Of a stretch of DNA of 64,000 nt, positions 10,548 to 20,133 are shown one piece after another. The position numbers and the translations under genes were made by a program. The notes under the pieces were generated by a model. The model did not search any database. It saw nothing but the letters and a program-made list of their open reading frames with translations, and was not told the DNA's origin. The DNA is taken from NCBI RefSeq assembly GCF_017916325.1, contig NC_090159.1:69501-133500 (forward strand), read 5' to 3'. This DNA comes from Leishmania martiniquensis (taxonomy: Eukaryota > Euglenozoa > Kinetoplastea > Trypanosomatida > Trypanosomatidae). Each line of letters begins with the position of its first letter. Positions within the stretch are counted from its first letter, which is position 1.

Positions 10548-12608
10548 ATGAGCGCCGTCGCAAGCCCTCGGGCTTCCATCTACAAGCACCGCGCATTGCA
10601 GAGCGCGGCTGCCGGCATCGCCTCTCGCAAGCAGAGCTCCGGCGGTGCGGCAGAAACGGCTGCCGCGGGACTGGGGCGAGAGGCCAATAAGCCCACTGCT
10701 GAGGTGATCGTGGAGCGGATCCTGAAAGCTGCCGATCCGCACGTGATGTCAGTGCCGGTGTATTACGATTACAAGAAGGATGTGCGCGTGTACAAGTGCT
10801 TCCCGAGTACGCGGCAGGTGTCAGCCCTCTTCTCCATGGACGGCAACGCCATCGCGAAGGACTCACCCGAGGCTGTGCAGCAGGAGGAGGACCGCCAGCG
10901 CCGCATCCAGGAGGTGGAGCTGGCCGCCGCTGCCGAGACGAACCCGGACTTACTGGAGGAAGGCGTTTCCACACGCATCCTCAAGAATCAGTTCAATTAT
11001 AGTGACCGCGGCAGCCAGACGATGAACCAGTCGATGAAGGAGCGTATCGTCATGACGGACCCGCCACCGTCTGCCTCCTTCGCTGGCCTCGCGACGGCAT
11101 GGGCCATCTACGATGCCTACGAGGAGGAACGCATACAAGCCGAGAAGGCGGCGGCGGCGCAGCGCCGTATCGCCCAAGCCGCACGAGCTGGCAAAGATGA
11201 GGAACACACGCTCACCTCCGCTGTGGCCAACGCGTCCGTCCGCGACGGGGCGGATGTCGGCCCTAAGGGTGCGGCGGAGCTGATGGCCTCACCGCAGTTC
11301 CGCAGCGCGCTACAGGTGATGGAGCGCATGGTGAACCAGAACGATTGCCACGACATCATCGACGACTTCAAGTACTGGGAGGACCAGAGCGACCTCTACA
11401 AGGAGGACGGCACGCTGCTGCCCCTGTGGCAGTTCTTCACCGAGAGGACGCGGAAGAAAGCCGTGACCGCCATTGCCCTCAACGGCCGCTACTCGGACCT
11501 CTTTGCTGTCGGCTACGGCAGCTACGACTTCCTGAAGCCGTGCAAAGGCACAATTCACTGCTTCACTCTCAAGAACGCCGTGCCGACCGGCTCGGGGGCC
11601 CTTATCCCGGCGCACCCGGAGTTCTCCTTCCACTTAGACGGCGGGGTGCTCTGCCTCGCCTTTCACCCGCGGGAGTGCTCGCTGCTCGCCTGCGGCCTTT
11701 ACGACGGCAGCGTGTGCGTGTTCGACATGCGGGTGAGCTCTCACGACGCGGAGGGGACGAGCCACGGTCGCCCGCTCTACCGCGCCAACGTGCGCACCGG
11801 CAAGCACATGGACCCTGTGTGGCAGATCATGTGGATGGACAGCACACAAGAGCTGTCCTTCTACTCGATCAGCACGGATGGCCGCGTGACTAATTGGGTA
11901 CTCAACAAGAAGGAGCTGACATCGCGCGATGTGCTGAAGCTCAATACGGGCGTCTGCACCGCTGACCCGGAGCAGATGCTGCTGAATGAGCTGGGCGGCA
12001 TGTCGTTCGACTACTCGCCCACCCACGACAAAATGGTCGTCGGCACGCAGGAGGGCAACTTGCTTTTGTGCACGGTCAGCCACAATGGCCAGTGTGTCGA
12101 GCGCTATGAGGGGCACAGTATGGCGGTCTACACGACACGGTGGAGCCCATTTCACCCGGACATCTTCCTCACATGCTCGGCGGACTGGACTGTCAAGGTG
12201 TGGATGAAAGGCTCTCTTTCGCCGTTGGCCGTGTTTGACCTTGGAGACGCCGTGGGCGATGTCGCGTGGGCGCCGTACAGCTCCACCGTCTTTGCCGCCG
12301 TCACCGCGGGTGGCAAAGTGTTCGTGTTCGACGTGGGGCAGAACAAGACGGAGCCCCTGTGCGTGCAGACAGTGGTAAAGAAGGCGAAGCTGACCCACAT
12401 CGTCTTCAGCGAGGCGGACCCGATTCTATTCGTGGGAGACACTCGTGGCACCGTTCTGACACTCAAGCTGTCTCCGAACTTGCGTAAGGTGTCGAAAGCG
12501 GGAAAGGGGGAGCCAGTGGATGCGGAGCACATAAAGAAGTTGGAGGTAGAGAAGCTGAACCGCCTGGTAGAGGTCACCATGAAGGACCGCGCCTTGCTGA
12601 GTGTATAG
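10548..12608 (+). CDS. DNAI1: Axonemal outer-arm dynein intermediate chain 1 (DNAI1/IC78 type)
   Basis: The product has 686 residues from an ATG at 10548, close to the roughly 700 of the family. Before the beta-propeller is the DNAI1 hallmark: an FNYSDRGSQT motif at about 149-158 followed by a TDPPP...W-IYDAYEEE stretch, which binds light chains in other species. Residues about 300-640 form a WD40 propeller with family-specific strings such as CSADWTVKVW, AVGDVAWAPYSSTVFAAVT and LKLSPNLRK. These separate it from cytoplasmic dynein and from DNAI2-type chains. The protein links the outer dynein arm to doublet microtubules and should act in the flagellum. Residues 1-60 are Ala/Ser-rich, and an Ala/Glu-rich coiled segment lies near 190-220. 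Confidence 0.95.
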   Translation: MSAVASPRASIYKHRALQSAAAGIASRKQSSGGAAETAAAGLGREANKPTAEVIVERILKAADPHVMSVPVYYDYKKDVRVYKCFPSTRQVSALFSMDGNAIAKDSPEAVQQEEDRQRRIQEVELAAAAETNPDLLEEGVSTRILKNQFNYSDRGSQTMNQSMKERIVMTDPPPSASFAGLATAWAIYDAYEEERIQAEKAAAAQRRIAQAARAGKDEEHTLTSAVANASVRDGADVGPKGAAELMASPQFRSALQVMERMVNQNDCHDIIDDFKYWEDQSDLYKEDGTLLPLWQFFTERTRKKAVTAIALNGRYSDLFAVGYGSYDFLKPCKGTIHCFTLKNAVPTGSGALIPAHPEFSFHLDGGVLCLAFHPRECSLLACGLYDGSVCVFDMRVSSHDAEGTSHGRPLYRANVRTGKHMDPVWQIMWMDSTQELSFYSISTDGRVTNWVLNKKELTSRDVLKLNTGVCTADPEQMLLNELGGMSFDYSPTHDKMVVGTQEGNLLLCTVSHNGQCVERYEGHSMAVYTTRWSPFHPDIFLTCSADWTVKVWMKGSLSPLAVFDLGDAVGDVAWAPYSSTVFAAVTAGGKVFVFDVGQNKTEPLCVQTVVKKAKLTHIVFSEADPILFVGDTRGTVLTLKLSPNLRKVSKAGKGEPVDAEHIKKLEVEKLNRLVEVTMKDRALLSV

Positions 12609-12697
12609 AGCTGGCACCAGGAGTGTCGCGCGCGATCTCCTTCACACTCCTCCGCATCTGCAGTCCTCGGCGGGTGGGCACACCCGGGCGCACGCCC

Positions 12698-12732
12698 ATA
12701 TAATATATATATATGTGTGTCTGTGTGCTTGT
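12698..12732. repeat. TA/TG microsatellite
   Basis: About 18 bases of alternating TA pass directly into TG repeats, 90 bp after the dynein stop codon, in the presumed 3' UTR. Confidence 0.8.
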
Positions 12733-15700
12733 GTATCGCTGTTGGACGCCGCGTGACTGCTTCGTGCGGGGCACAAATAGGTCTTTTCGGCCCGTTCCCC
12801 TTTTCCTCTCACTTCCTTCACGTGCAACGCCGACGCGACTGCTGCTCTCTCCCCTCTCCTTCTCTCTCTCTGTGCCCGTGATGTGGGGGTGCGCCCCGCG
12901 CGCACACAACGATGGTGTTGCGCCTGTGGCGTACTCCGTTTGCTGTTGCACCTCTCTCCAAGTCGTTGCCGTTGTTGGGCGCTTTTCGCCGTCTCCTGTG
13001 TTGTGTGCTGTGTGCGAACTGGCCTTCGAGGGTGTGCACCAGGTGCTGCGCACGTACGAGGAAGAGGGAGGGAAAGGTTGGGGAGAGGTGGAGAGAGGCT
13101 GGAGGCAAGCGCTTGCTGCGCTCCGTTCTACAAGAGCGAGTGGGATGCGCAGCCGCATAGAGACGTTAGTGAGGGCCATGGCGGTGTAACAGCGTAGGTC
13201 GGAAGAGGGGGAGGGGGGGGTACAGTTAAAGGTGTGCCGCTTTTCCGATCCACCTCCGAGCTGCCAACTCCTTCTCATCGGGACCTCTGTTTGCCCGCTC
13301 ATCCACTGTGCTGCATTACCGCAACGGCTTACCTCTCTTCTCCGTCAAAGCCGCTCTCGCTCGCTCGCGCTCTCTCTCCTCACCCGCACACCGTTTCCTG
13401 CACACCCGTCTTCCTTCGGCCATCGCCTTTGACGTTTCCCAATGCCTTCTTCGCCTTTGCGGATGTAGAAAAGTACGATGTATAGTGCACACTGGCAGTG
13501 GGGGTGGGCTGGCGTCCATCTGCACGTCACTCTACTCACGTACCTGCCCACTCGCATATGTCTCGGTCTGTCTGTCTCTCTCGGTGTGCCTCTCTGTGGC
13601 TGCAGATGTGTGACAGTGGGGCCTTCTTTGCCTCACCGCTGGTGCTTTTGAACGCGGCAAGACCAAAAAAAAACAGACCGGGTGCACTGGCGATATCGCG
13701 CTCACGTCCCTTCGACAACGCGATCTCACTCGACGTCTTGCGAAGCAGTGGGAATATGGTGAGTGGGAGAGGGAGACGCCCTGGCGCGCTGAGCTGTCAA
13801 GGTAGAGGCCACTGTAGGCACAGCCGGGCGCCGCAAACGCTGTCCTGAGCCTGCAGAAGAGGGCATCCTCTCAGCTTTTCCCCCTGTGGCCGTGTGCAGC
13901 ACAACGAACTTCTTTTTCCTTAGGCAGGTGAAGTTGCGTACACGCTGCGGGTACGTATCTCGTGCCTGGCCCCCACACGCTGGTCCTTAGATGACAGGCA
14001 AGGGAGTGGGAGGGCAACGCGCACCTGCGTCTTGACTCGCCCACTCTTCTACCTCTCTTGAAAAGCGCCACTATCCTGTCTCTCTCCCTGTATCCCTCTC
14101 TTCCTCTCTTTCGCTCGCGCGATGTATCGCATCACATTCGCGTGTGGCTTCGCCACACTTCTCTTTCTTCTTTTTTTTCAACTTAGCACGCCCGGCAACA
14201 CAATACCGTCCGTTTTCCCGAATCCCTCGCACACTCGACGACCGCGACGGTACTCGCAGTTCTGCAGGTGCCGCTTCAAAAGAGGCTCGGAGGAGCAGAC
14301 GGGGACCTGTAGGCGAGCGAAAACACAGACAGATAAGAACCGACAAGACAGTGGCTAAGCCAACCCCAGTGCCCTTCTTCCACGCTGCAAGTACACCAGT
14401 GCCCCCCATCTTCCCACCCTCCGTCGGCGGCAGTAAGCGTGCATGCGGTTCTCGTCTCAGCACAGAACCAACCTCGCTCTTCCCCTGCTGACTCACTCAG
14501 CCACGCACCCACACTCGACTCGACCAGAGCCGAGGTGAGCAGAAGGCGTGCCCGCGGCTCCGCTGCAGAGACGGGCAGCCTTCGCTGCTCTCTCTCTCTC
14601 TTATCCCAAAGCCTTTAGAAGGAGTCCGCGAGAGAGGGAAAGGCGCCCTCATCCATAGAGAGAAAGAGGATTGGCGGCCATTTGCATCAGATACATACAC
14701 AGACTCACAGAAACGGCAGAGGGGCACGCACGCACGCACATCGCCGGCCCCCGCCTCCTGCCGCCGCACCCATTGATTTATATTTTTCTGTTTTCTCGCG
14801 GACACCACCGCTTCTCTCACGACACTTTTGCCGCGGCGGCCCACCACCACGCTCACACACAGTGAAAGCGGGTGTCCTTGCCGGCTCACTATACATTACG
14901 CATAGAGGCGCATCCGTCGCACACCGCCGCGCTGACGCGCGTGCACACACGTCACAGCAATTTGGAACTCTTCTCTCTCTTGATCTGCCGCACTGCCGCC
15001 TTTGGCATTGCGCGTACGCCTTCTTCTTTGCTGTACGCTTAGTTTCAGCCTCTCAACTCATCCGCTGGTGCCCTGCGCACTTGGTGAGTTCCACCACCCG
15101 CAAGCGCCACGACAGACAACGTCAGAGTGTAAGGGGAAGTGAATTGGGGCAAGACAACTGCGGTAATTGACACGCGCTCTGCCCCCCTTCCTCCCCCGCG
15201 ACCTCTTTCTGTCTTCATCGTATCCTCTCACAGAAGCATAGGCCTTTCCAGGCACAGGCACACACACACGCACGCACAAGCCTTTTTTCACGTGTGTTGC
15301 AGGCAGGCGAGAGGCGGCAGAGGGGAAGCGCACAGACGCTCGCTCACGTATCTGTCTCTCTGTGTTTGCTAGTGTGAGTGTGGGTGGGTGGGTGCACCAG
15401 GTTGCCCGTGTACACACGCACACCTCTCTTGTTGTTGTTCCTTCACTACACCTTTTTAGATCGCAGACTTCGCCACTCATTCCCCTCCGCTGGTGCTTCT
15501 CTCTCCACACGCACACATACATCGACGCAGGCCTCTCTCGCTCCCCCTTGGGCTCAATTTTGTTCTTATTCGCCGCTACCACGTCAAGAGACCGCTGCTC
15601 CTCTGTCCCCCTCGGCTCGTCATCTGCAGCCACCACGTGAGAATCGGAAGGAGGACTCTCCCGACAGCGCTCCACGGGACCACAACGGTCTCTCTCACCC

Positions 15701-16591
15701 CCTCCCATATATAACGTGCACGCACTTTTCCTGTCACGAAAAAAATAACGCACATAGGCTCTTCATACGAACCTGTGCCTTATTCCTCTTGCGTTCGCAC
15801 GATATCACGCGCACCCGTCACCTCTTCAGTTGCATCGGTGCCCCCGCCCTTCTCCCTTTCATTGTGCTTTTCTCATCGTTCTCAATCACTGATCGCCGCA
15901 GACCCTTTTTGTGTGTCGTATTCGTCCGCCCCCTTCTCGCGTGCTTTGTGCTGCTGCTGCTGCCGCTTTGTGTGTGTGAGAGGGAGAAAGAGAGGGGGAA
16001 ACGTTGTTGCCCGGGCACTCCCCCCTCCCCCCTCAAACCTCTCCATTGCCTCCCCCCTCATTCTGAAGACACATGTGCGCCACGCGTACACACAGAGATT
16101 TATTACCTTCGGATTCCCTTCGCACACTCCATTTTTGCACGCAATCGCACTGCTTTTTTTCCCCATAGATTTTATCTTTTTTTTAAGCCTCCCGCCCTGC
16201 TCAGCTCTCTCTCTCTTTCCCTTCATTGCCTTTTCGCGGCATCACCTTCTTCTCCGACTCGCGGGTGAAGATAGCGTACGCAAGACCTGCCTGTCTGCGT
16301 GCTCCCCCCTCCTTCCCCCCGGCCACTTTTGTTGACCCTGCTCCTCCTCACCACTCCTGCATCGCTGTCTACCGGCCGCTTCCGTTCTTCCGTCTTGCCG
16401 CGGTCATCGTCAGCTGTGCGCGTGTCTTCTGACCGCTTCCATTTCTGTTGTCGTCGCCTGTCCCTTTGGGCAGTGCCTGTTCGTTAGATCACATCCGCCT
16501 CACTCCCCTCGCTGCTTTCCGGGCGCCTCTTCTGGACTGAGCCACGGGGTCGTATCGGTCGACGCGTCATTGTGACGTGTAGCCGAGTTGG

Positions 16592-16635
16592 CTTGTTCCC
16601 CCTTTTTTCTCCCCTCTACTTCGACCTCGCGGAAG
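16592..16635 (+). promoter_or_regulatory. Putative polypyrimidine tract and trans-splice acceptor
   Basis: A T/C run ends at AG 16634-16635, 37 nt before the ATG at 16672. Many more tracts lie upstream (for example 16008-16068), so the true acceptor is uncertain. Confidence 0.4.
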
Positions 16636-16671
16636 CCAACAACGCCGTCGCTTCTGTTTGCTTTCGCATCA

Positions 16672-17817
16672 ATGGCAACGCCTATCCACGGCCGCGCCAG
16701 CAGCTCCTCTCCGGACCGACTGCCGCTTGCGTCGTCTCTGTCGACAATCAAGCGCGTGTGGAACGATCGATTGCGTGCGTTTTCGTCCAACAGCACTCCT
16801 TTCGTGGGCGATTTGGACGATACCGTTGGCGCCACCCCAAGGGCAAAAAGCGAGGCGCGGCTGCGTCAGGTCGCTCTCGCCAGCACCTGCGGTGGCCGTC
16901 CTGAAGCCGCGTCCGGCGTGGATGACGGCCTTACGGACAGCCCAGCCGCGACAGAGCGGGCACGCTCGTCCTCGCTCTACGTAGCGCGAACGAGCAGCAA
17001 GCGAAAGACGGTGGCAAGGCTTAAGGATGCCACCGGGGTGATCTCTCGCACTTCCTCTGTTGCTGCCCGGCGGCACTCGGCCGACCCCAACGCCGAGGAT
17101 GTGGTGAATCTTGTGAAGCCGCTGTTCCCGCACATGCTGCTGACTGAGGCGCCGGATGAGGGGCGCATGATGACGCTTGTGTTGGACCTTGACGAGACCC
17201 TTGTAAGCAACCGCGACTCCCGTCAGTCAGCCGCCGTTCTGCGGCCGTACTGCCTTCACGTACTGAACGCCCTGCGTCACATGAAGGAGCTAGAGATTGT
17301 TCTATGGACGGCATCGACAAAGGAGACGGCGGCGCCGGTGGTGGAGCAGCTGCACACGACCGGCATTATCTTCGACGACATCATCTTCCGCAACAGCATT
17401 TGGTTCACTCAGCCGATTCACACGAAGGACTTGCGGCTCCTGGGTCGAGACATGGACCGCGTTCTCATCGTCGACAACTCCGTCGGCTGCTGCAAATTGC
17501 ACCCCCGCAACTCTCTGCTTGTCGAAGACTTCCACGGCGTGCGCCGGCGTGACGACGCGGCCCTGGTGAACGTGTACTACGTGGTGGACGCCCTGCTCCG
17601 CATGATGCACGAGCGTTCGATGCCGGTATCCGAAGGATTGGGATGCCTAACGGCGGAGGGACAGCTCTGCCACACCGTCAACTATGACGTACCAGAACTC
17701 TTCAAGTACATACCGCTGGCAGAGGTGCCAGAGCTGAAGCGGCCGCCGGTCGGTCGCTTTGTGCGGGCTAACACAGCACCGCCCAACACCTCCATCATGC
17801 AGCATTGGGTCTACTAG
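16672..17817 (+). CDS. FCP1/SCP-like HAD phosphatase (NIF/CTD-phosphatase domain)
   Basis: The product has 381 residues from the ATG at 16672; the frame is open upstream, but only with non-ATG codons. Residues 1-160 are a Ser/Arg/Ala-rich extension. The catalytic domain starts at about 165 with the HAD motif D172-L-D174-E-T, whose first Asp is the nucleophile and second the acid/base. It continues with IVLWTASTKETA (motif II Thr/Ser), the FCP1-family IIFRNSIWF segment, and VLIVDNSVGCCKLHPRNSL with the conserved DNS acidic motif. The domain matches small CTD phosphatases (SCP, Dullard) in size and lacks the BRCT domain of true FCP1. Likely a Ser/Thr protein phosphatase. Substrate is unknown; trypanosomatid RNA polymerase II lacks heptad CTD repeats, so a non-CTD target is plausible. 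Confidence 0.9.
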   Translation: MATPIHGRASSSSPDRLPLASSLSTIKRVWNDRLRAFSSNSTPFVGDLDDTVGATPRAKSEARLRQVALASTCGGRPEAASGVDDGLTDSPAATERARSSSLYVARTSSKRKTVARLKDATGVISRTSSVAARRHSADPNAEDVVNLVKPLFPHMLLTEAPDEGRMMTLVLDLDETLVSNRDSRQSAAVLRPYCLHVLNALRHMKELEIVLWTASTKETAAPVVEQLHTTGIIFDDIIFRNSIWFTQPIHTKDLRLLGRDMDRVLIVDNSVGCCKLHPRNSLLVEDFHGVRRRDDAALVNVYYVVDALLRMMHERSMPVSEGLGCLTAEGQLCHTVNYDVPELFKYIPLAEVPELKRPPVGRFVRANTAPPNTSIMQHWVY

Positions 17818-19548
17818 AAGGCAAAGGACGAGGAGAAGCGTGTGGTCCAGCTCAGAGGGGGGGAAGGTGCGGTGCCTGGTGGAAGAAAAGCGCTCATACG
17901 TGCTCATGGTGTAAGGCGGGCACAAGCAGAGGGATACGAAGAAGTATGCATTGGCAGGTGCGTGTGTGTGTGTGTGAAGGGGGGCTATCGTTGGGCCCCC
18001 TTCACGGAGAGGCGCTCGACACCTGTGGTCGGTGGGAGAACTCTGCACAGGCGAAAGGGAGGGCCGTGGGTGATGGAGGAGTGACTTTAGCGGCGCATTC
18101 TTCCTCTCTATTTATGCCCGTCCGTGCTGGCATTTCGTCCGCGAACCAGAACGGCTGCTGCAGCGCCATGTGCCGCTTCATCGCAGTAGAGGAGGTGCCA
18201 GGGCACCCTCTCTCTCTCCTCCTCGCCTTCGCCTTCCAGTGTTGTATTTGAGAGCTTCTCGACCCTTTTGCAGCTTCAGTGAATGCAGCGATGGGAAACG
18301 GCGCAAAAAAAATGAAAAGAAAAGAACAACACGCGGACTGCATGATGGATCTGCTTTGTCCTCATGACCTCCTCTGTTCCACCGGTTGTGAATTTTAAAG
18401 CGTTCTGCGCAGGAGCAGGAAAAAAAATGCCCCACAGATCGCTACACGTTCTGCCGTGCCCTCTTTCCTTCTCTGTTGCGCTACAACGACCGCCGCTCTC
18501 ATCGCCCGCGCCTTAGCGCGTGCGGCTGCCCGGTGTGCATCTGTGAGAGAGTCAGTTTGGGGTGGATCGCGGCTTCCCCATGACTTTATGTTTCGTTACC
18601 CCTTTTCTTACGTCTGTCGAAGTGGTGACCATCTGCGAGTGCGGGGGCGCCTGAACAGAGCGCGCCCACAGGCTCATATACACGTACAGGGGGGGAGAGT
18701 GCCATTGAGGAGGAAGCGTTCGCCGCATTCGCATTCCCCTTCTCACACAGTCGCTAACCATCGTTTCACTGTCGCGCGTGCATGCTCGCGTCCGCCTTTG
18801 TGCGACACCTATTCTTCTCTCATAACCCCTTCGTAGAGGTCCTTTTTGTTATTCTTGTTGGCTGCTCCGCTTCAACGAGTAGGGCGCGGCGTCGAGCGTT
18901 TGGTAGGGCTTTATCTCCGTTGAGTTTCCGCTGCCGCTTTGAGTCTGGCGCGTGAACGCCGCCCTGACACCCGGCGGCGCGTGCACGTTGCTCCCCTCTT
19001 ACCTTTCACGTGTCCATCGGTGTGCTGAGTCTTCCGTTTGGCTACCCGCTTACCTGATGAAGCGGACGGAGACCGAAGAAATAGGGCAACAGAGATGTCC
19101 TGGTGCGCCTCACTCCTTCACTGTTTATGCGCGCACCGCATTCCCCTCTCCGCATTGCGACGGAAAGACGCCGCGAATATACATCGAAGTCGATGAGAAA
19201 AAGAAAGGATGCTGATGGGAGGACAAGCGGATAATCTGTCGCGGGAGGAGAAGGGCAGGCAGCCCGTCTTGGTCACAGTCCGCAACCCCAACGTCGCATA
19301 ATACCTTCGTGTGTCGCCCCCGTGGCGTCAAAGCGTGCACGCGAGAGAAAGTACATGTGGCGAATGCACCCGTTTCACGTCATCTGTGGCGCAAGGCTCC
19401 GCGATGCTTGCGGTCTCTTCCGTAAGGTAAGGGTCACCTTTGCGAGGAGGGGAAACGGAGAAAGAAAGGCGATCCCCGCGGCGCCTACCCCCTTCATCGG
19501 TTCCTCTGTCGCCGAACTGTCGTCGTGTCTAGTGGAGGACGACCGCAA

Positions 19549-19568
19549 GCACACACACACACACACAA
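19549..19568. repeat. CA microsatellite
   Basis: A run of about ten CA dinucleotides in the upstream flank of the Listerin gene. Confidence 0.8.
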
Positions 19569-19758
19569 CGCATTCTAGACAGAGGTCTCTTATCTTTTGG
19601 ATTCCCCCCCCTCCCCCTTCTCTCTCCCTCTTTGCGTCACATCTGACCTCATCGTTGCGCTGACCACCTCCAGTGGAACATATGTACCCGCACCCGCGCA
19701 GTGTCGGCTTATATCAGTTCAGCTTCACCGCTTCCCTTTTCCTTCACTTACGTGACTT

Positions 19759-19808
19759 ATTGTCCTCCTCCTCTCTCCCCCTAATAACACGCGCGCATCA
19801 CGGACCAG
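19759..19808 (+). promoter_or_regulatory. Putative polypyrimidine tract and trans-splice acceptor (Listerin)
   Basis: A T/C-rich run (19760-19782) is followed by the first AG at 19807-19808. The resulting leader would be about 325 nt, with no in-frame ATG before 20134. Confidence 0.45.
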
Positions 19809-20133
19809 CTCGCCTATCTGACGTGCGATCGCTCTCCACACACCCTCGTTGCTGAGGGCCCAAGGCACGGGCCCTTCACAGCCAGAGTGCCAAAGAAGGC
19901 GAAGTCGCTTGGTGCTCTCCCTGCTCGGGCAGCACCTCTCTGTGGTGCTTGGCACTGCTCTCTTCACCGCCACTTACACGCACGCAAGCACCGACGGTGT
20001 GACGCCGTCACGCACCCTTTCGCTTCCCAACAAATTCGGTGCTTCGATCGCCACGCTTCACGCGTTTGTGGCGATTCTCTGGTCGTCGTTGTCGAACCGC
20101 CACCACCACCGCCGCCGCCCCTCGCCACGCTCG

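Larger units (their letters stand above)
12609..16671. other. 4.1-kb intergenic region without a recognisable gene
   Basis: This is the longest gene-free stretch here. It has alternating TG/CT microsatellite DNA, T-rich runs near 13670, 14170 and 16150-16185, and very pyrimidine-rich DNA from 15420 to 16480. Several open frames over 100 codons exist, but their translations are Ser/Pro/Leu/Arg repeats typical of CT-rich DNA, overlap in all three + frames, and mostly lack an ATG. It probably holds the long dynein 3' UTR and the 5' flank of the next gene. A non-coding RNA cannot be excluded by eye. Confidence 0.6.
17818..20133. other. 2.3-kb intergenic region
   Basis: No gene is supported. It contains a TG run at about 17960-17975, A-rich patches near 18305 and 18420, a CA repeat at 19549-19568, and a pyrimidine-rich right end. 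The part from 19849 is in frame with the downstream Listerin gene but has no ATG before 20134. Confidence 0.65.

Noticed and set aside
15378..16268. Open + frame of 296 codons in the spacer before the FCP1-like gene
   Set aside because: It lies in CT-rich DNA, translates to Ser/Pro/Leu repeats, overlaps similar frames in other phases and lacks any domain or an upstream acceptor suited to it.
19849..20133. 95-codon upstream extension of Listerin
   Set aside because: It begins with a non-ATG codon, has no similarity to the known Listerin N-terminus, and the conserved start pattern follows the ATG at 20134.
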